Part shown: positions 29,195 through 37,922 of the stretch, one piece after another
How the letters are laid out: the number at the start of each line of letters is the position of its first letter
Position numbering within the stretch: position 1 is the stretch's first letter
Origin: Alkaliflexus imshenetskii DSM 15055
Lineage (GTDB): Bacteria; Bacteroidota; Bacteroidia; Bacteroidales; Marinilabiliaceae
Direction of reading: 5' to 3'
NCBI RefSeq assembly: GCF_000517065.1
Contig: NZ_KI912105.1
Location: forward strand, 1,720,405-1,784,404
Length of the DNA: 64,000 nucleotides
Made by a program: the position numbers and the translations under genes
The notes under the pieces: generated by a model
What the model saw: only the letters and a program-made list of their open reading frames with translations
Database searches by the model: none
What the model was told of the DNA's origin: nothing

Positions 29195-30541
29195 ATGGAA
29201 AACAAAAAACATATCGACAGAAGAAGTTTTCTTGAGCGCACAGCTATTGCCGGCACAGCAGGAGTGATTGGTGCTGCCTTTTTATCGAGTTGTTCTAAAA
29301 AGAGAAGTGCCAAAGAACTGGGACTCCCCCTTCTGGATGACCATGCGCCACATGGCCGAAAACTTAAAGCAGGACTTATTGGCTGCGGACACAGAGGAAC
29401 CGGTGCCCTGCTCAATTTTTTGAGCGCCGGCCCCGGACTTGAGGTAGGAGCTCTAGCCGATGTTTTTCCTGAGAAAATTGCCGATGTAAGACAACGACTG
29501 GAGCGCTATAACATCACAGTACCTGATGACAGATGCTTTGCAGGATTGGATGGATACAAAAAAGTGATGGAGTCCGATGTGGATGTGGTTCTGCTGGTAA
29601 CACCCCCCTTTTTCCGTCCTGAACACTTTAGAGCGGCCGTAGAAGCAAAAAAACATGTTTTCATGGAAAAACCAGTGGCTGTTGACCCGGTTGGCATACG
29701 TTCTGTGATTGCATCTGCCCGTATGGCTAAAACGCTCGGATTAAATGTAGTAACCGGCACTCAACGACGGCATCAGCGCGATTACATAGCCACCTACGAA
29801 CGTATTGCCAATGGCGCCATCGGAAAACCAGTGGCTGCTAAAGCTTTCTGGAATCAGGAACATGTTTGGTTCAGACGCAGACAGGAAGGCTGGACGGATA
29901 TGGAATATATGCTGCGCAATTGGAACAATTACACATGGTTAAGCGGCGATCACATTCTGGACACCCATATCCATAACATCGACATTGTAAACTGGTTTAT
30001 GGAAATGACGCCTCAGGCTGCCGTTGGCTATGGCGGAAGGCATAGACGTGTTACGGGCGACCAATATGACTTTTTTAGCATAGATTTCAACTATGGCAAC
30101 GGCATATCATCGCACAGTATGTGCCGCCAAATAGATAATTGCGCCAATGGTGTAGGTGAGATTATCATGGGAACCAAAGGGTATACAAACTGCTTTAACA
30201 CCATCTACAATCTGGATGGCAGCATCAAATGGCAATATCAATACCCGAAAGATAAGGATGGCAACCAGATGACAACCGTTAAAATTTCGCCCTATATACA
30301 AGAACACATACATCTGGTTACCGCTATACGAACCAACCATTATGTAAACGAAGGAGAACAAACAGCATTGTCAAACCTGACGGCCATTATGGGCCGGGAA
30401 TCAGCATACACCGGCAAACGAATCACATGGGATGAGATATACAACTCAAATCTCAAACTGGGGCCAGAAGATCTTACTATGGACAATGTGGATATGTCGA
30501 GATTTGTAACGCCCATCCCTGGAACCGCTGTAAGAGGTTAA
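29195..30541 (+). CDS. Gfo/Idh/MocA family oxidoreductase, Tat-exported lipoprotein
   Basis: 448 residues. The N-terminus has a twin-arginine motif (RRSFLE, Arg9-Arg10) and a lipobox LSSC (Cys33), so it should be exported folded and lipid-anchored. The Rossmann domain has GLIGCGHRGTG for NAD(P) and the family EKP motif in FMEKPVAVD. Exported members must carry a tightly bound cofactor, as in glucose-fructose oxidoreductase. Relatives oxidise sugar C3 hydroxyls or act on glycosides. Substrate unknown. It is the second gene of the cluster and paralogous to the next gene. Confidence 0.9.
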   Translation: MENKKHIDRRSFLERTAIAGTAGVIGAAFLSSCSKKRSAKELGLPLLDDHAPHGRKLKAGLIGCGHRGTGALLNFLSAGPGLEVGALADVFPEKIADVRQRLERYNITVPDDRCFAGLDGYKKVMESDVDVVLLVTPPFFRPEHFRAAVEAKKHVFMEKPVAVDPVGIRSVIASARMAKTLGLNVVTGTQRRHQRDYIATYERIANGAIGKPVAAKAFWNQEHVWFRRRQEGWTDMEYMLRNWNNYTWLSGDHILDTHIHNIDIVNWFMEMTPQAAVGYGGRHRRVTGDQYDFFSIDFNYGNGISSHSMCRQIDNCANGVGEIIMGTKGYTNCFNTIYNLDGSIKWQYQYPKDKDGNQMTTVKISPYIQEHIHLVTAIRTNHYVNEGEQTALSNLTAIMGRESAYTGKRITWDEIYNSNLKLGPEDLTMDNVDMSRFVTPIPGTAVRG

Positions 30542-30594
30542 AATAGGCACTAATATTGAAAATATTGATTCGAAAGAACTGAAAAAATAGCATC

Positions 30595-31944
30595 ATGACA
30601 CAAACGAGACGAAATTTTTGCAAAACCAGTGCCGCCGTAATTGCCGGAGCCGGTCTGGTTTCATCAGTACCAGGGCTGGCAGGATGTTCCTCTCCTGTAA
30701 AGAAAGTGCGTTACGGGGTTATTGGGGTAAATGGAATGGGATTGACCAATATTATGCGTTTCATGGAGCAGCCCGACACGGAACTGGTATCCATGTGTGA
30801 TGTAGACCAAAACATCCTTAACCGAAGAGCCAACGACGCCAAAGAGTATTTTAAGAAAGTGCATGAAAAAAGTGGCGACGCATCTGTTCAGGAGCCCGAC
30901 ATCAAACTATATACCGACTATCGGGAGCTTATTAAAAATGACAACCTTGATGCCGTAATAATTGCAACGCCCGATCACTGGCACTGTTTGCCATTTTTGG
31001 AAGCGTGCGAAGCCGGGATAGATATTTATGTTGAAAAACCGCTTGCCAATACCATTGGTGAATGTATGGTGATGGACGCTTACGCTAAAAAACACTCCCG
31101 TGTGGTTCAGGTTGGTCAATGGCAACGAAGTGGGCAACACTGGATTGATGCAATGGATTATGTGCATTCGGGACAACTAGGTAATATACGCACGGTAAAA
31201 ACATGGGCATACCTCTCATGGCTTAAACCAACACCACGACCCGATGGTACACCTCCAAACGGCGTGGATTATGACTTCTGGTTAGGCCCTGCCCCATTAA
31301 AACCATTCAATCCCAACCGATTTCACTTTCATTTCAGGTGGTTTTGGGATTATGGCGGTGGCCTGATGACCGATTGGGGTGCACATCTTATTGATTTTGC
31401 TCTCTACGGAATGAAAGCCCACATGCCAAAATCAATCATGTCGTTGGGAGGTAACTACAGCATTGACAAAGCTGCAATGGAGACACCCGATACCCAGATG
31501 GTGCTTTATGAGTTTGATAACTTTGTGCTGCAATGGGAACACGCCATTGGCATCGACTTAGGTCCATACAATCGCGGACATGGCGTTGCGTTTATCGGTG
31601 ACCGTGGTACATTGGTGGTGGATCGCGGCGGATGGGAGGTTATTCCGGAGAAACCCGGACAGGAAGGTTCTTTGCAAGCAGTTCCCAGAAAATCTGGCGA
31701 CGGAAACGATGCAGCCAACCATGTGCGCGATTTTCTCGATTGTATTCGCAGCAGGAAAACACCCAGAGGATCCATCGAAATTGGCAAAAACATAGCCATC
31801 ATCTCACACATGGGAAATATTGCACATCGAACGGGCGATAAACTATATTGGGACGATGCTAAAAAAGTCTTTGCAAATAACGAGAAAGCCACCGAACTAA
31901 TCTGGCCACAGTATCGCACACCATGGAAACTTCCACGCATCTAA
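30595..31944 (+). CDS. Gfo/Idh/MocA family oxidoreductase, Tat-exported lipoprotein
   Basis: 449 residues. Twin arginine at Arg5-Arg6 (TRRNFCK) and lipobox LAGC (Cys31) indicate Tat export with lipid anchoring. Rossmann motif GVIGVNGMG and the conserved YVEKPLANT segment follow; the C-terminal half has the WFWDYGGGLMTDWGAHLID signature of the bacterial oxidoreductase subgroup often found beside DUF1080 genes. It lies 53 bases after the previous oxidoreductase and 19 before the DUF1080 gene. I infer that one or both oxidise a glycoside to its 3-keto form. Confidence 0.9.
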   Translation: MTQTRRNFCKTSAAVIAGAGLVSSVPGLAGCSSPVKKVRYGVIGVNGMGLTNIMRFMEQPDTELVSMCDVDQNILNRRANDAKEYFKKVHEKSGDASVQEPDIKLYTDYRELIKNDNLDAVIIATPDHWHCLPFLEACEAGIDIYVEKPLANTIGECMVMDAYAKKHSRVVQVGQWQRSGQHWIDAMDYVHSGQLGNIRTVKTWAYLSWLKPTPRPDGTPPNGVDYDFWLGPAPLKPFNPNRFHFHFRWFWDYGGGLMTDWGAHLIDFALYGMKAHMPKSIMSLGGNYSIDKAAMETPDTQMVLYEFDNFVLQWEHAIGIDLGPYNRGHGVAFIGDRGTLVVDRGGWEVIPEKPGQEGSLQAVPRKSGDGNDAANHVRDFLDCIRSRKTPRGSIEIGKNIAIISHMGNIAHRTGDKLYWDDAKKVFANNEKATELIWPQYRTPWKLPRI

Positions 31945-31963
31945 AAATAAAATCCAACAACTA

Positions 31964-32692
31964 ATGAAAACAATTGCTTTCACAATTCTGTCAATTCTTT
32001 TTAGTATGACATTACATAGCCAAAAACCTGAAGATACTGAGGATTGGTCGAGAAGGCCAGAAATAGTAACTCCCGGACATAACAACGCACCGCCATCGGA
32101 TGCCATTGTACTTCTGGGTGGGAATGAAACACTTTCCAACTGGCAGCATCAGGATGGAAGCGCCATAAATTGGGAAATAAATGATGGCGTGCTCACTGTA
32201 AAAGCTGGCACAGGCGATATCCGCACCAAATCGGGCTTTGCAGATGTACAGTTACATATTGAGTGGCAATCGCCTGCCGTTATTCGTGGCGAAGGCCAGG
32301 GGCGTGGTAACAGCGGGGTGTTTCTGATGGATAAATACGAAGTGCAGATCCTTGACTCATACGAAAATGAAACTTATTACAATGGTCAGGCAGGAAGTAT
32401 CTATAAACAATACATTCCCTTAGTGAATGCCGGCCTAAAACCCGGAGAATGGCAAACCTATGACATAGTTTTTACAGCACCCCGGTTTGGTGAGGATAAA
32501 ACCCTTGTTAGCCCTGCTTATATGACTGTATTTCACAACGGCATACTTATACAAAACCATGTGGAGTTAATGGGGCCTACCATCTACATTGGGTCGCCTG
32601 AGTATGAATACCATGAAAAGAGACTGCCCATCAGACTTCAGGATCATGGTGATGCTGTTTCGTATAGAAATATTTGGCTGCGGGAACTTTAA
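31964..32692 (+). CDS. DUF1080 (3-keto-disaccharide hydrolase family) exported protein
   Basis: 242 residues with a signal peptide ending near LHSQ (about residue 20). The rest is a single concanavalin-like DUF1080 domain (PF06439): GVLTVKAGTGDIRTKSGFAD, RGNSGVFLMDKYEVQILDS and YKQYIPL. Members of this family cleave 3-keto-glycosides produced by Gfo/Idh/MocA dehydrogenases, which fits the two genes directly upstream. It should act in the periplasm. The specific glycoside cannot be told from sequence. Confidence 0.88.
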   Translation: MKTIAFTILSILFSMTLHSQKPEDTEDWSRRPEIVTPGHNNAPPSDAIVLLGGNETLSNWQHQDGSAINWEINDGVLTVKAGTGDIRTKSGFADVQLHIEWQSPAVIRGEGQGRGNSGVFLMDKYEVQILDSYENETYYNGQAGSIYKQYIPLVNAGLKPGEWQTYDIVFTAPRFGEDKTLVSPAYMTVFHNGILIQNHVELMGPTIYIGSPEYEYHEKRLPIRLQDHGDAVSYRNIWLREL

Positions 32693-32723
32693 CAAAAGAG
32701 TATAACCCTTAAATAGATCCAAT

Positions 32724-33572
32724 ATGAAAAAAATCACAGTATTACTATTATCCTCACTATTGCTTATGACAATTTCGTGCCAACAGCCTCAAGTCAACAA
32801 ATTTCCATGGGAGGATTATGGATGGAAACTAGCCGTTCAGGCCTATTCATTTAATCGATTCACTTTTGAGGAAACATTGAATTTTGCCAAGGAACTGGAC
32901 CTGAAATATATTGAAGCCTATCCCGGACAAAAAATTGGTGCCGGCAGCGAGGGTACTACCCATTTCAATATGAGCAATGACGATCGTGAACTGGTTCGTT
33001 CGCTGCTAAAGAAACACCAAATTGAGATGATAAATTATGGTATTGTTGCTGCCAACTCGGAAGAGGAATGGGAACAACTCTTCTCATTTGCGGCCGACAT
33101 GGGCATACAGACCATTGGCAGTGAGCCAGATCCAATCTGGATGGATCTGATTGATGAGCTAACTGTAAAATATGACATTCAGTTGGCCATTCACAACCAT
33201 CCACCTCCAACTCGCTATTGGAATCCAGAAACAGTAGCCGAAACAATAGCCGGAAGAAATAGCCTTATTGGCGCTAGTGCCGATAATGGCCATTGGATGC
33301 GCACGGGTATCGACCCCATAGTTGGATATAGTATTTTAGAGAGCAGGATTAAATATCTGCATTTTAAAGACATGAGCGCATTTGGTGAAATGGATGCCCA
33401 CACAGTGCCTTTTGGAACCGGTGTGCTTGATATGCCAGCAACTCTGAAACATCTGCGACAGATTGGTTTTAAAGGAGTTATAACCATAGAATATGAGTGG
33501 GATTGGGATAACCCTACACCAAAAATTGCAGAATCCATTGCTTATCTGAAAGAGATAACTGCAAATCTGTAA
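32724..33572 (+). CDS. Sugar phosphate isomerase/epimerase-like TIM barrel, lipoprotein
   Basis: 282 residues. A lipoprotein signal ends in lipobox TISC (Cys19), so this member of the xylose-isomerase-like AP endonuclease 2 fold is exported, unlike the cytosolic isomerases it resembles. Metal-ligand candidates lie at YIEAYPG, IGSEPDP, LAIHNHPPP, SADNGHW, YLHFKDM and ITIEYEWDW. Family members isomerise or epimerise (keto) sugars, or act as 3-keto-glycoside lyases/hydrolases. It is the last gene of the cluster, 31 bases after the DUF1080 gene. Confidence 0.87.
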   Translation: MKKITVLLLSSLLLMTISCQQPQVNKFPWEDYGWKLAVQAYSFNRFTFEETLNFAKELDLKYIEAYPGQKIGAGSEGTTHFNMSNDDRELVRSLLKKHQIEMINYGIVAANSEEEWEQLFSFAADMGIQTIGSEPDPIWMDLIDELTVKYDIQLAIHNHPPPTRYWNPETVAETIAGRNSLIGASADNGHWMRTGIDPIVGYSILESRIKYLHFKDMSAFGEMDAHTVPFGTGVLDMPATLKHLRQIGFKGVITIEYEWDWDNPTPKIAESIAYLKEITANL

Positions 33573-33642
33573 TTTGAGAAAGGGGCTAACGCCTTGTTTC
33601 ATCTCAACACATTTGCGAGTTTTGATTCATACTAAAAAAGCA

Positions 33643-33671
33643 CCGGATTCTCATTAAAAATGAGAATCCGG
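33643..33671. terminator. Hairpin after the redox/sugar cluster
   Basis: A perfect 13-bp stem, CCGGATTCTCATT / AATGAGAATCCGG, with a 3-nt loop. The T-run is on the minus-strand side (complement of AAAAAA at 33635-33640) and there is none downstream on the plus strand. It still separates the cluster from the GT2 gene that starts 27 bases later. Confidence 0.55.
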
Positions 33672-33697
33672 TTGCTCTCCAAAACATTTACAAAGTC

Positions 33698-34612
33698 ATG
33701 CTGTCAGTAATCATCCCGGTATATAACGAAGTCCAAGTTCTGCCCGTGCTTTTGGAAAGGCTGAAGGCGTCTCTGGAAACAATCGGAGCATACGAACTCG
33801 TCTTTGTGGACGATGGCAGCATTGATCACACACTTCAAATTCTCACACAGCATCATCAAGCCGATTCACGGATTAAGATTATTGAACTGTCCAGAAACTT
33901 TGGGCATCAGGCAGCCATCACCGCCGGGCTTGAACATGCCAAAGGTGAATTCATTGCGATGATGGACAGCGACTTGCAAGACCCACCTGAATTACTTCCT
34001 GAAATGCTTGAGATATTGCAGCAGGGAAGATTTGATGTGGTAAATGGTTTCAGACAAAATCGCGAGGAAGAGAGTTTTAAAAGGCGGTTTATGACGCGGC
34101 TCTTCCACAAAATTTTCAGTAACATAAGTGGCCTCGAAGAGATTGAAAATACCGGGCATTTCTCAATGATAAACAGGGAAGCACTGAATGCTCTGCTGGC
34201 GATGAAAGAGAAAACGCGCTACATCCCCGGGCTGCGACATTACATCGGATTTCGCCAGACTCAGATAGAATATTCCCGTCAGGAGAGGCTATCAGGCAAA
34301 TCTAAAATGCGATTTTCAGCACTTTTCAGACTTGCGCTCGATGCCATGTTTGCATTTTCACGCTTCCCGTTAAAGCTATGTCTTTGGCTTGGTATCACCG
34401 GGGTATTCGTCTTTTTTCTGGCAGGCATACATGTACTGTTATCCAAATTCACCGGATGGGCACCCGTTGGATGGTCGTCAACCATGATAAGCATCTATTT
34501 TCTGGGTAGCATTCAACTCACCTTTCTTGGTGTACTTGGCGAGTATATCTATCGCACCTATCGCGAAAGCCAAAACCGACCTATCTATTTTATCCGTAAA
34601 AAGTATTTGTAA
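33698..34612 (+). CDS. Family 2 glycosyltransferase, polyprenyl-phosphate sugar transferase type
   Basis: 304 residues. A GT-A domain has SVIIPVYNEV at the start, FVDDGSIDHT and the DSDLQDPPEL metal-binding stretch, and two C-terminal membrane helices lie at about residues 228-248 and 264-285. This is the DPM-synthase/GtrB/ArnC layout, in which a nucleotide sugar is moved to undecaprenyl phosphate at the cytoplasmic face. The next gene, four bases away, encodes a GT-C transferase that would use such a lipid-linked sugar. Confidence 0.92.
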   Translation: MLSVIIPVYNEVQVLPVLLERLKASLETIGAYELVFVDDGSIDHTLQILTQHHQADSRIKIIELSRNFGHQAAITAGLEHAKGEFIAMMDSDLQDPPELLPEMLEILQQGRFDVVNGFRQNREEESFKRRFMTRLFHKIFSNISGLEEIENTGHFSMINREALNALLAMKEKTRYIPGLRHYIGFRQTQIEYSRQERLSGKSKMRFSALFRLALDAMFAFSRFPLKLCLWLGITGVFVFFLAGIHVLLSKFTGWAPVGWSSTMISIYFLGSIQLTFLGVLGEYIYRTYRESQNRPIYFIRKKYL

Positions 34613-34615
34613 AAG

Positions 34616-36631
34616 ATGACCGGAAGCCGCTCTGTTAGATATGTAACCCTGCTGATTCTCGTTATTCTGTTGCCCATCATGCTTTATCTCTCGCTCGATG
34701 CCGGCATCTCAGGTGATGAATATCTGCATTTGGAGCAGGCCGAGGCGGTGGTTGATTTCTACACCTCCTTCGGAAAAGACACAACAGCACTTCACACACC
34801 TGTAACCAATCTGAAATATTACGGACAAAGCTATGACAACCTCGCATCGCTCATTGCCCGCATCACAGGCGTTGAAGATATCTTTACCTTACGCCATCTG
34901 ATGGCAGCGCTTGCAGGATGGAGCATCATCCTTTTGGTGGTTATGGTTTCGGTGCGTTTGAGCGGATGGCGCACAGCGCTCGCTGCGCTGGCATTCATCG
35001 CACTATCGCCGGGATTCATCGGCCACTCCTTTAACAATCTCAAAGACATACCGTTTGCATTGAGTTATCTGGCATCAATCTATTTTCTTTCGCGATGGAT
35101 TGACGAATGGCCCCTACCTGATAAAAGAACCATTGCAGGACTAATCTTCAGCATCGCTTTTGCAATCAGCATCAGGCCACCGGGACTCATCGTAATTGCC
35201 TATCTGGGATTGATTACCTTGATAATGTTCCTGAAAAACCAACATTTAATAATCCGGGACCGTTCTCTCTTGAAAAAAACAGCAGTTACCATTGCAGGAA
35301 TATGCATTGCAGGCTATTTTCTGGGATTGATATTCTGGCCGTTTGCATTGTTAAACCCCATTAAAAATCCAGTTGTTTCGCATTTCCTGATGGAATCCTA
35401 TCCAGTTACCATACGTCAACTCTATATGGGGAAACTCGTCTGGTCCGATATGCTTCCCTGGCACTACCTTCCCTGGATGATGCTTATTACCATTCCGGTA
35501 ATGATTCCGGTATCAATGCCGGGACTATTCATTAACCTGAAAAAAAGCAACAACCGCCCATTGCTCTTTCTGCTAATATTCAGCACAATATTTCCACTTG
35601 TATACATCATCCTAAAAAATGCCAATGTTTATGGTGGATGGCGACATGTATTGTTCATATACCCGCCAATCGTTATACTGTCAGCACACGGTTTGTCTCA
35701 AATCCGTGATTGGATTAAAAAAAAATGGGGGATTGTGTATGCCAGGCTTTTTCTGGTTATTCCAGCCATGCTCCTCATTCATCCATTATCTTTCATGATA
35801 AAAAACCACCCACTTCAATATCTTTATTTCAATCAAATAACAAGTGGTTATCATGGCGCTTTTGGGAAGTATGAGGCAGATTACTATTTCCACAGCATCA
35901 GGCCAGCAGCCGAATGGCTGCAACAGCATCTGGAAACAAATGACCTATCAGGTAAAACCATCGCATCCAACTTTGAGACAGCCTGGTTTTTCAGACATAG
36001 CAAAGCAGCCACATCGCACAAACACACATCTTTCTACAACAGGAGCTTCGAAAACTGGGATTATGCCATTTTTTCGGCCACATACCTACATGCGCATACC
36101 CTTAATGAACAGTGGCCTCCGGCAGGAACAATCCATACCATTAACTTAGAAGGCCGTGCCGTATGTGCTGTTGTAAAGCGCACTACTTTGAACGATTTCG
36201 ATGGATGGATAAAATTGCAAGAGGGAGATACTTTGGAAGCCATTCGATTGTTGAAGCAAGCCACTGAAATAGACCCTTCACTCGAAGGCGCCTGGCTTAA
36301 CCTCGGCCGTTCATATCTCCGAATTAAGGATCACGATGCCGCCCTTGAAGCGTTAAACAATGCCCTAATGATACACCCGGCCTTTGAACCGGCATTGTTC
36401 GAAAAAGCAAAAGTTTTCTTTGAAATTGGCAAGGATGAGCTTGCTGTTGCCACGCTTGAAAAAATTCTCGGTTCAAACCAAAAGTATCTTCCGGCATACA
36501 TTCTGATGGCCGACCATCTGGAAAAAAACGGTGACAAAATAAAAGCCATCGAATACCTCCAACAGAGTCTTAAAATACAGCCGTCTTATCGTCATGCCAG
36601 AGAAAGACTTTTACAACTCACTAAAAATTAA
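34616..36631 (+). CDS. GT39/ArnT-like membrane glycosyltransferase with C-terminal TPR repeats
   Basis: 671 residues. The first membrane helix (about 8-28) is followed by the GT-C acidic motif SGDEYLHLEQ (Asp34-Glu35). About ten further hydrophobic helices run to residue 400. After a soluble segment, three or more TPR units occupy about 535-670 (AIRLLKQATEIDPSLEGAWLN, DAALEALNNALMIHPAFEPA, IKAIEYLQQSLKIQPSYRHA). I infer transfer of a polyprenyl-phosphate sugar to a protein or glycan on the periplasmic side, with TPRs for partner binding. It is coupled to the GT2 gene. Confidence 0.88.
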   Translation: MTGSRSVRYVTLLILVILLPIMLYLSLDAGISGDEYLHLEQAEAVVDFYTSFGKDTTALHTPVTNLKYYGQSYDNLASLIARITGVEDIFTLRHLMAALAGWSIILLVVMVSVRLSGWRTALAALAFIALSPGFIGHSFNNLKDIPFALSYLASIYFLSRWIDEWPLPDKRTIAGLIFSIAFAISIRPPGLIVIAYLGLITLIMFLKNQHLIIRDRSLLKKTAVTIAGICIAGYFLGLIFWPFALLNPIKNPVVSHFLMESYPVTIRQLYMGKLVWSDMLPWHYLPWMMLITIPVMIPVSMPGLFINLKKSNNRPLLFLLIFSTIFPLVYIILKNANVYGGWRHVLFIYPPIVILSAHGLSQIRDWIKKKWGIVYARLFLVIPAMLLIHPLSFMIKNHPLQYLYFNQITSGYHGAFGKYEADYYFHSIRPAAEWLQQHLETNDLSGKTIASNFETAWFFRHSKAATSHKHTSFYNRSFENWDYAIFSATYLHAHTLNEQWPPAGTIHTINLEGRAVCAVVKRTTLNDFDGWIKLQEGDTLEAIRLLKQATEIDPSLEGAWLNLGRSYLRIKDHDAALEALNNALMIHPAFEPALFEKAKVFFEIGKDELAVATLEKILGSNQKYLPAYILMADHLEKNGDKIKAIEYLQQSLKIQPSYRHARERLLQLTKN

Positions 36632-36660
36632 TAATTTTGTATAACTAAAATAAGCAGATT

Positions 36661-36930
36661 ATGAAGAAGTTTTGGATGACTTTCATGTTGGTTGGCGCAC
36701 TGATTTTTGGTGCTGCAAGCCTCAATGCCATCATGGCGCAGTACGACTACGAATACGAAACCGTAGCTCCTGACACAATTTCAATTGACGATGCCGACCC
36801 GATACTATTCAGTGAAGAGAATTTCACGGTAACACAGGAGAAGAGCCGCACAACAACTTACATCGTTGTGGTTGCCCTGGCAATAGTAGCAGGCTTTGTG
36901 GTTTACAGAGTTACTTCAAAGAAAAAATAG
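36661..36930 (+). CDS. Small exported membrane protein of unknown function
   Basis: 89 residues. An N-terminal signal peptide (about 1-26, ending IMAQ) is followed by an acidic, Tyr/Asp/Glu-rich middle (YDYEYETV, DDADP) and a C-terminal membrane helix at about 66-84 with the basic tail RVTSKKK. No family recognised. It begins 29 bases after the GT39-TPR gene on the same strand and may belong to that operon. Confidence 0.7.
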   Translation: MKKFWMTFMLVGALIFGAASLNAIMAQYDYEYETVAPDTISIDDADPILFSEENFTVTQEKSRTTTYIVVVALAIVAGFVVYRVTSKKK

Positions 36931-36982
36931 CGATTTGGCTCCTGCAAAAGCAGAGAACCAAAACTGTTTAGGCATTAAAACG

Positions 36983-37025
36983 AAACAGGCAGCAACTCCT
37001 TCACATAAGGTATTGCTGCCTGTTT
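36983..37025. terminator. Bidirectional terminator hairpin
   Basis: A perfect 13-bp stem, AAACAGGCAGCAA (36983-36995) and TTGCTGCCTGTTT (37013-37025), lies between the small membrane protein gene and the convergent riboflavin synthase gene. Confidence 0.85.
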
Positions 37026-37041
37026 ATATTTTCTCTGATTG

Positions 37042-37647
37042 CTACTCCTTAAGGCCCATCAGTCGACTAATGTATTTACCCAAAATATCAAATTCAAGAT
37101 TTACGATTGACCCTGGTTTAATCTGATGAAAATTGGTAAACTCATAAGTGTATGGAATGATGGCAACAGAAAATCTGTCATCACGGCTATTTACTACAGT
37201 CAAACTCACACCATTAACACATACCGAACCTTTCTCAACAGTCATGTATCCCTGGGCAGCCTTTGCCTTATCCACATCATATCTGAAAGTATAATACCAG
37301 CTACCATCGGCCTCTTTAAGCTCGACACATTCAGCAGTCTGATCCACATGTCCCTGAACAATGTGTCCATCGAGTCGTCCGTTCATCACCATGCTGCGTT
37401 CAAGATTTACCTTATCGCCCACTTTTAAATTTCCGAGGTTTGATTTGTCAAGCGTTTCCTGAATGGCTGTTACGGTATAAGTGTCACCCTCCTTTTTAAC
37501 CACCGTAAGGCAAACCCCATTGTGCGCCACGCTCTGGTCAATCTTCAGCTCATTGGTAAACGAACATTTTAGCGTAAGGTGAAGGTTTGATTTGTCTTTT
37601 TCGAGACCTACCACCGTGGCGGCTTCTTCAACTATTCCTGAAAACAT
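37042..37647 (-). CDS. ribE: Riboflavin synthase, alpha subunit
   Basis: 201 residues from the Met at 37647, which gives the conserved start MFSGIVEEAATV; the longer ORF from 37701 adds 18 non-family residues. The two lumazine-binding repeats are visible, each with its VNG/HNGVCLTV-type motif (AHNGVCLTVV and VNGVSLTVV). It dismutates two 6,7-dimethyl-8-ribityllumazine molecules to riboflavin. No FMN riboswitch-like sequence was seen upstream. Confidence 0.96.
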   Translation of the reverse strand: MFSGIVEEAATVVGLEKDKSNLHLTLKCSFTNELKIDQSVAHNGVCLTVVKKEGDTYTVTAIQETLDKSNLGNLKVGDKVNLERSMVMNGRLDGHIVQGHVDQTAECVELKEADGSWYYTFRYDVDKAKAAQGYMTVEKGSVCVNGVSLTVVNSRDDRFSVAIIPYTYEFTNFHQIKPGSIVNLEFDILGKYISRLMGLKE

Positions 37648-37922
37648 ATATTTTGTTTTAATTGGTTTCGGATGGTATTTCAAAGTTGAACTTCGGAACA
37701 AAATCTGCCATTATCAGTTTCAACTTTACCAGAACAAATTAGATTATATTCGCATTGATTGTGCTAATTTAGTAACAATTTCCGAAATGATGGCCTCAGG
37801 TTTGTATTGAGGTTTCACTCGCAGGCAAATTGTTTTCGGTATTGCTTAACCAGCTTGATTGCACAGCATTATTGATATCGGTTTCAAAACATCTGAAACC
37901 CGCACCTTTAAACAACATTAAA

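Noticed and set aside
37648-37760. FMN riboswitch upstream of riboflavin synthase
   Set aside because: The conserved RFN-element blocks were not seen and the space is short.
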